From NCBI GenBank assembly GCA_039000515.1, contig JBCFYV010000012.1, positions 127,730,652 through 127,794,651 of the forward strand: a DNA stretch of 64,000 nt. Direction: 5' to 3'. Positions 57,389 through 64,000 of the stretch are shown here, one piece after another (the first letter of the stretch is position 1; the number at the start of each line of letters is the position of its first letter). The notes under the pieces are model-generated. The model was given only the letters and a program-made list of their open reading frames with translations, did no database searches and was not told the DNA's origin. Source of the DNA: Timema cristinae (taxonomy: Eukaryota; Arthropoda; Insecta; Phasmatodea; Timematidae). Both the position numbers and the translations under genes were made by a program.

Positions 57389-58294
57389 TAATATCAGAAC
57401 TTAGAACTGGTTGTACTTGTAATGTACTATCAGAACTTAGAACTGGTTGTACTTGTAATGTACTATCAGAACTTAGAACTGGTTGTACTTGTAATGTACT
57501 ATCAGAACTTAGAACTGGTTGTACTTGTAATGTACTATCAGAACTTAGAACTGGTTGTACTTGTAATGTACTATCAGAACTTAGAACTGGTTGTACTTGT
57601 AATGTAATATCAGAACTTAGAACTGGTTAGTACTTGTAATGTAATATCAGAACTTAGAACTGGTTGTACTTGTAATGTACTATCAGAACTTAGAACTGGT
57701 AGTACTTGTAATGTACTATCAGAACTTAGAACTGGTTGTACTTGTAATGTAATATCAGAACTTAGAACTGGTTGTACTTGTAATGTACTATCAGAACTTA
57801 GAACTGGTTGTACTTGTAATGTAATATCAGAACTTAGAACTGGTTGTACTTGTAATGTAATATCAGAACTTAGAACTGGTATGTACTTGTAATGTACTAT
57901 CAGAACTTTAGAATGGTTGTATTGTAATTACTTCAGAACTAGAACTGTAGTACTTGTAATGTACTATCAGAACTAGGACTGGTTGACTTTATTAATATCA
58001 GAATTAGACTGGTTGTACTTGTAATGTATATCAACTAGAATGTTGACTTGTAATGTATATCAGAATTAGAATGTTGTACTGTAATGTACTATCATAACTT
58101 AGTACTGGTTGTACTTGTAATGTAACTATCAGAACTTAGATGGTTGTACTTGTAGTACTATCAGAACTTAGAACTGGTAGTACTTGTAATGTACTATCAG
58201 AACTTAGAACTGGTTGTACTTGTAATGTACTATCAGAACTTAGAACTGGTTGTACTTGTAATGTACTATCAGAACTTAGAACTGGTAGTACTTG
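57389..58294. repeat. Minisatellite, 36-bp unit, about 25 copies, centre degraded
   Basis: Units contain TACTATCAGAACTTAGAACT then GGTTGTACTTGTAATG. Both ends are near-perfect, but about 57890-58150 carries dense one-base deletions and substitutions. Being 36 bases long it yields a repetitive open frame at the left end (YYQNLELVVLVM), which is an artefact. Confidence 0.96.
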
Positions 58295-61200
58295 AGGTTG
58301 ACGATCAGGGATTTTGATGGTGCTATTGTTGACAAGTACTCTTGGGAAGAGCTTACTACCCTAGCCCTGCACCTACTAGGGATGTTGATCATTTCCGATA
58401 TTATCCTTGATATACGAGTACTAATCTAAATTTACAGCTCTAATCTAATTATGTTTGTAAATATATATTAGTAGTGTATATCTATGAATCTGTCGAGAAT
58501 ATTTTGGAGGTTTCCTGTGAGCTAGAAAGCTGACATTTGTAGAAATGGGGGTAGAGTCACTCAACAAATGCGCATAAATCCCAAATATGAAGTTAAAAAG
58601 GAAAACCTCACGCGACGTTTTTAACTATTTGACCTTCGAATTATCGTAGAGTTCTACTAACATAAACCTTTTAAATACAGGGGGGACAACTTAAAAATCT
58701 AAAATACATTAAAACACGTATTTTTGTAGATACTTTAATTCGTTTATATGTTATTGGCTACAAGCGGTCCAAACATAACCACAATTAAACTTCCGTGCGT
58801 CCTATTGAAGGTTAGGTTAAGTTAGGATAGGTAATATTGTTGAAATAAACATTTTAGACCAGTGGTACCTGGTATTTATACTACTGGGTCAGTGATGATT
58901 AAGGTACTATTTAAAGTTAATATACCAACACTTGTATGGAAGCAGAGTGGGAAACAATTAAGTAATATAAAATACTGTTTGCACTCCAGCAAGATTCGAG
59001 CTCCAGCCATCCTGTTACCGATGGATCAGACACGACGATACTCATGCCTTTGTACGTGTGTCTGGTGGTGCGGGTTTTCAAATATTAGATCATACTATTG
59101 TAATGTATTAACTATGAACTCACAAATTATTTTAAAATATGAGCACATTTAATCTAGTAACTGGTAAAATTGGTCGTTTTGTGACATGTTGTGTGAGCAA
59201 AGTTCGTGCGTGGGTGAGACGACTCGTGTGTAGATTGATGAGACATAGAGAGAGCCCCACCACCAGCGGACATTTAGGTTATGATTGCAAGAGTGTGAGG
59301 GAAAAACAGAACAAGTGTACCACTATTTGTCTGGAGGGGGGAGGGGGAACCATAACGTGAGGGAACTAAACTCGGTGCAAGGGAATTGAAAGGAACCGAA
59401 CTACTCAGTCTTCCTGCGCCTGCAAGCAGCACCCTAGGCTACTCGCAGTACTAACCATAGCTGCATTATACAAGAACCTTCCCCCGGTTATCCTGATGTG
59501 GGGATTCGTGACCTTGAATGATAGTATCCTGATGTGGGGATTCATGACCTTGAATGAATGAGGAGCATATACAGTACTTGTATCTTAGGATTTGTAATAA
59601 TGACAAAATGTGGCGAACTAACTGATATCTATTCCACTTATTTAATAAACATTATTGTTTCTTACTATCGGGAACATATCCTAGTTTATTAAGTTAATTA
59701 GCTGTTATTTTAAATTAATTCTGTGCGTTCTTTATAAACCCTTGTCACACCCTCGAATGGATGTGTCTTGATAACTTGTGCCCCTAATGACCAGCCTATA
59801 TTACTCGGCTATGAGACGATATTTTCTCGACAGGTAGTACACACACTTCTGTCTTTTCTCTCTCCCTCTTACGTTATCGCGATCCTCCAGTTCTTGTTCT
59901 CAGTCCTAGCTGATGTCTTGAAACCAGCAACTAGTACACACCTCACCATTAGCTCATTATAAACATCTAACCAATGTGAGACCACCTTCTGGAAACCTCG
60001 CAGCCAATCACAACACACCAATTATCAGACTTTCCATGCGGGATCCTTTATTATTATTTTTTTGTTACCTCACAAGAGAAGGAAAATAAAAAGGAAGGAG
60101 GATATCGTGTCGGTTGTTTTAAGGGGTGGGGGTGGTATTTCCTTTGCGCCCGGAGAGCCCACCAGCAAATCACTTGCAGATCTGCAGTCGCGGAGTCCGC
60201 CTAGAGACAAGGGAAGCGGGGTAGTAACTTTGACAGAGATGATCAAGTAGAGGGAGCAAGTTTCGGTGTTGTAACGTCTGCCCTGCAGTACCGCCGGCCG
60301 TATCTTGTCCGTACGGACTACACTGATCTACATACACCGGGGGAGGGGACTGGTCACTGCGAGAGGGGGGAGGGGGTCTACTCAGTCCACGGAGATACGT
60401 GTGCGCGAAATATCATATGTGGAATAAACGTTGCCGTGAGAGCCTACACCAGTTTCCAGCGCCTTTGGCTTTTCACCGAAATAAGGAGCTGATCGATCGT
60501 GGTTGAGTGTGTTAAGGAGCTGATCGATCGTGGCTGAGTGTGTTATTGGAGCGTTTAGGCGCGGACAGGTGTGAGCAGGTGCTTGTGGCTCGACTTTTTT
60601 TTTATCAGAGTGATTCTTGTGATACTTTTAATGCCAAGACCACAAATTGTTTTTTGATGTGGAATTGTGATAATATTTGTGATAGCTTTTAGCGGTGTTA
60701 TCTGTAAAGAATGGTTTGTTTTATCGCTGGAGGTGAATATTACTGACATCCCACTGACGTTCACGAGTGCCGATACTTCATAAATAGTCCATAAATCAGT
60801 TCCAGTTGACATTTCCCCCCCTCTCTCCCTCTGGGAGTAGTTAGCTCTCTCTCTCTCTCTCTCTCTCTCTCTAGCTGTTTTATCTCATTGGCAAGTGTGT
60901 TTTATGAGTTTTATGCAAATAAATTAATTACTTGCTTGAGCAGTTCATGCAAAATATAAAAATAACATGTTTATTATTTTTTATGCTTGATCAGAAATGT
61001 TGGTGACTTTCTTGAAAAAGGTGATATAAAACATATTAAAGTGAAAGTGACCGCCATATATTTAATTAATAATAGTTCTTGTGAAACGTTTGACGGCCAA
61101 ACAACACTTTGTTTAGTAGTTTTAGTGATAAAAAACAAATATCATACACGATGGTGAAATAATTATAATCTCCAAGTTTGTTCCGGCCAATATTTTGGAC

Positions 61201-61567
61201 ATATTTTATATTTGGAACATCGGGGTTTCGTGCTGCACATTCGCCTGGACTTGAATGGTAAAAACGTTCACTTTAATCTCTCTTATGCATGTGTGGCCTG
61301 TAGCGAAGGTGGCAGTTGTCTTAATTGCACCTTCATTAGAAAATATACTCCTCATTTAAAACATGTGAGACACCTGAAACAGAGTTATGTCGTCAAAGCT
61401 GTCATGTGTAGTGTTCATGCGCCTTTAAAATGAATTAAATTATCTGCTATTACATTTTATTAATATTTTTATTAAAGTGCACATACATTTGGAAGTAGAA
61501 ACCAATTAAATATTGCATATACTTTAAATAAATCATGAATAAAATTTTATTTTCAAAAATAGAGTGG
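58295..61567. other. Intergenic, no gene recognised; GC-rich island at 60090-60600
   Basis: 60090-60600 is locally rich in G+C and CG dinucleotides (GCGCCCGGAGAG, CAGTCGCGGAGTCCGCC, AGGCGCGGACAGG) and could be a promoter region of a gene outside the window, but no TATA box or linked exon was found. A ~31-base duplication (AAGGAGCTGATCGATCGTGG) lies at 60485-60545, another two-copy repeat at 59485-59560, and a (CT)n run at 60845-60872. Frames at 58862-59360, 59768-60250 and 61212-61433 match no known family. Confidence 0.4.
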
Positions 61568-62288
61568 ATCCCAATCCATCAATAACATAAAGCAAATCCC
61601 AATACATCAATAACATAAAGCAAATCCCAATCCATCAATAACATAAAGCAAATCCCAATACATCAATAACATAAAGCAAATCCGAATACATCAATAACAT
61701 AAAGCAAATCCCAATCCATCAATAACGTAAAGCAAATCCCAATACATCAATAACATAAAGCAAATCCCAATACATCAATAACATAAAGCAAATCCCAATA
61801 CATCAATAACATAAAGCGAATTTCAATCCATCAATAACATAAAGCAAATCCCAATCCATCAATAACATAAAGCAAATTCCAGTCCATCAATAACATAAAG
61901 CAAATCCCAATACATCAATAACATAAAGCAAATCCCAATACATCAATAACATAAAGCGAATTCCAATCCATCAATAACATAAAGCAAATCCCAATCCATC
62001 AATAACATAAAGCAAATTCCAATCCATCAATAACATAAAGCAAACCCAATACATCAATAACATAAAGCTAATTCCAATTCATCAATAACATAAAGCAAAT
62101 CCCAATCCATCAATAATATAAAGCAAATCCCAATCCATCAATAACATAAAGCAAATCCCAATACATCAATAACATAAAGCGAATTCCAATCCATCAATAA
62201 CATAAAGCAAATTCCAATCCATCAATAACATAAAGCAAATCCCAATCCATCAATAACATAAAGCAAATCCCAATCCATCAATAACATA
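61568..62288. repeat. Minisatellite, 28-bp unit, about 26 copies
   Basis: Units are CAATAACATAAAGCAAATCC plus CAATCCAT or CAATACAT. A multi-unit pattern with AAGCGAATTCCAATCCAT variants recurs, suggesting block duplication. Confidence 0.97.
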
Positions 62289-63411
62289 GCGTTTCAATTT
62301 TAATTTGATGCAAATGATTCTTGGCTGGTGTTGTATATTTTTATGATAACAATAACTGTAACACATTAATTTACAAAATTAATTTTAAATTTTACAAAAA
62401 AAGTAGAAAATAATTTATATATAAACTAAGAGTGGTAAGAATGATTGCTCTCTATATCTATATATAGTTTATATCTAATACGAATTTTTTTTATTTAATA
62501 AAGCTGATTAACGGGCTATTTTTTTATTTAAATGGAGAACCCAAATCTCAAAATACTTGATCTCACCGACATTCCTAATTCACACTCCAAGTTTCATAGG
62601 TCTACGTTTAATTGTAGGCATATGTGAAGCTTTGAAAATTTTGATTTCACTTTGAAAAAACAAATCAGGTTTCGACCAAATATGAGACATCGCCAGAAAT
62701 TATTGGCAGCTAAAATACACGTTTATTTTCAATTATTTATATTAAAATTAATATTCACATCATTAAAATATATATGTATATTGAAATACGTGATGTAATA
62801 ATAACTTTATTTACAAACTAAGAAACCAAATTTAATTTACAAAATTTTGGCGGCCATTTTTATTGACAGTTTTTATTCTAAGACTTCCTATAATATTTTT
62901 CTCACTATAAATAATAAACAATATTATCAAACTTAAGATTCAGCTGCGGGAATATTTAATAAATTTGATTCAATTTGAGTAGAAGAAAAATTTGAATTCG
63001 TAGAACCTTAATAAATAATAATAAAATCTATCTCTTAATGATTACAAATTATTTTACAAGTATTTGACCATTTAATAATATATCCAATTGAATATTAATT
63101 TAATACACAAATAAAACTCCACAGCAATAGTAATCAAATTACTCAGGCTAACCTCTCATCTTTATGAAGTAAACCAACATTTGTTCCTTTATGTTTAGAA
63201 AAACCTCCGTGAAATGCACTAAATTAGAAATAAAACTGTTAATTAAACCACCCCGTTTTTAAATCACTTATCGTTGAATACGCGGGTACTACCACTTCTA
63301 ATATTATAAGCCTAGTAATTATTTCTCGACCTTGCCAGATAAAACTTATTAAAACACACGGAATAAAATGTTCCATTTCCAAACATTTAAATACAAATGT
63401 TACGCTTGTCA
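62289..63411. other. AT-rich intergenic DNA, nothing recognisable
   Basis: Very AT-rich unique sequence without long open frames on either strand. Confidence 0.5.
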
Positions 63412-63620
63412 CAGCGTCTTGCTACCCGTTAGGGATGAGGAAGATGGAATTTAGAGTAAATGTACTTGCATTTTCATGGTGGGAAAGTGGTAAATGATGG
63501 ATGAAAGACCACCATCAGTGCATCAACCAGGATTCGAACCTTGATCTCCTGGTCACCGGCAGTCCAGTATATTGTGAGAGTGACACCTTAGACCATGTGA
63601 CCACTGAGGTGGGTCCTGAT
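63412..63620 (-). mobile_element. SINE A copy, - orientation, near full length
   Basis: Tail complement GCGTCTTGCTACCCGTT, body GGAATTTAGAGTAAATGTAC then TTTTCATGGTGGGAAAGTGG, B-box complement AGGATTCGAACCTTGATCTC, and head complement ACCTTAGACCATGTGACCAC ending TGAGGTGGGT. It has the same architecture and spacing as 48395-48655. Confidence 0.72.
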
Positions 63621-63681
63621 AGTTTTTATAAAGATACTTATATGGAGTACATGTCAAGTAAACCATGAGTAGAACATAATG

Positions 63682-64000
63682 TGGTCTACTAGGTCTATGG
63701 TGGTCTACTAGGTCTATGGTGGTCTACTAGGTCTGTGGTGGTCTACTAGGTCTATATGTGGTCTACTAGGTCTGTGGTGGTCTACTAGGTCTGTGGTGGT
63801 CTACTAGGTCTGTGGTGGTCTACTAGGTCTGTGGTGGTCTACTAGGTCTATGGTGGTCTACTAGGTCTATGGTGGTCTACTAGGTCTGTGGTGGTCTACT
63901 AGGTCTGTGGTGGTCTACTAGGTCTATATGTGGTCTACTAGGTCTATGGTGGTCTACTAGGTCTGTGGTGGTCTACTAGGTCTGTGGTGGTCTACTAGGT
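63682..64000. repeat. Minisatellite, 19-bp unit, at least 16 copies, runs off window
   Basis: Tandem GGTCTACTAGGTCTGTGGT with GTCTATGGT and a 21-base GTCTATATGTGG variant. The array continues beyond the window, so its true length is unknown. Confidence 0.97.

Noticed and set aside
61212..61433. 73-codon Cys-containing frame, possible small secreted or zinc-binding protein
   Set aside because: No signal peptide, no spaced Cys/His pattern of a known family, and it sits in AT-rich intergenic DNA.

Overview
This window is non-coding-rich eukaryotic (animal) nuclear DNA. It has one convincing host gene, decayed transposable elements, and about twenty unrelated tandem-repeat arrays that together fill roughly a quarter of the 64 kb. 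Introns obey GT-AG, the host gene has few and large exons, and no operons or bacterial-type genes are present. A ciliary dynein regulatory complex gene means an animal with motile cilia or flagella. The low intron number of that gene hints at an arthropod/insect-like genome, but this is an inference of low certainty; the species cannot be read from the sequence.

Host gene: a six-exon gene on the + strand (30529-40404) encodes an IQ-motif plus AAA-ATPase-like protein, the homologue of IQCA1/DRC11. I assembled it from splice sites with matching phases, including a 167-base exon (37131-37297) that lacks its own start codon. The model is 877 residues, with an AATAAA signal 127 bases after the stop. 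Intron 2 (about 4.2 kb) holds a LINE reverse transcriptase fossil, an old diverged ~150-bp repeat, a tRNA-like SINE piece and a 76-bp minisatellite of about 33 units that ends exactly at a candidate 3' splice site.

Mobile elements: 2406-8175 is an LTR retrotransposon on the - strand with two LTRs, a polypurine tract, a primer-binding-like site and a broken gag, but no recognisable pol. 41050-41985 is a broken C-terminal piece of a Polinton/Maverick-type family B DNA polymerase. A tRNA-derived SINE family ('SINE A', tail like AACGGGTAGTAAGACG) recurs at a dozen or more places in both orientations; a second tRNA-headed repeat ('SINE B') occurs at about four.

Tandem arrays from left to right: 40-bp (131-328), 41-bp (892-1668), 35-bp (4212-4386), 41-bp (9705-10160), 21-bp (10598-12200), 44-bp (13545-15042), 33-bp (16272-17985), 56-bp (19690-20768), GA-rich 26-bp (20790-21673), 45-bp (28406-28862), 76-bp (33597-36088), 72-bp (43127-43632), 29-bp (46836-47285), 26-bp (50228-50331), 57-bp (53292-55338), 36-bp (57389-58294), 28-bp (61568-62288) and 19-bp (63682 to the window end). 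Most long open frames outside the gene and transposons are artefacts of these arrays. No CRISPR, rRNA or convincing functional tRNA gene was seen.
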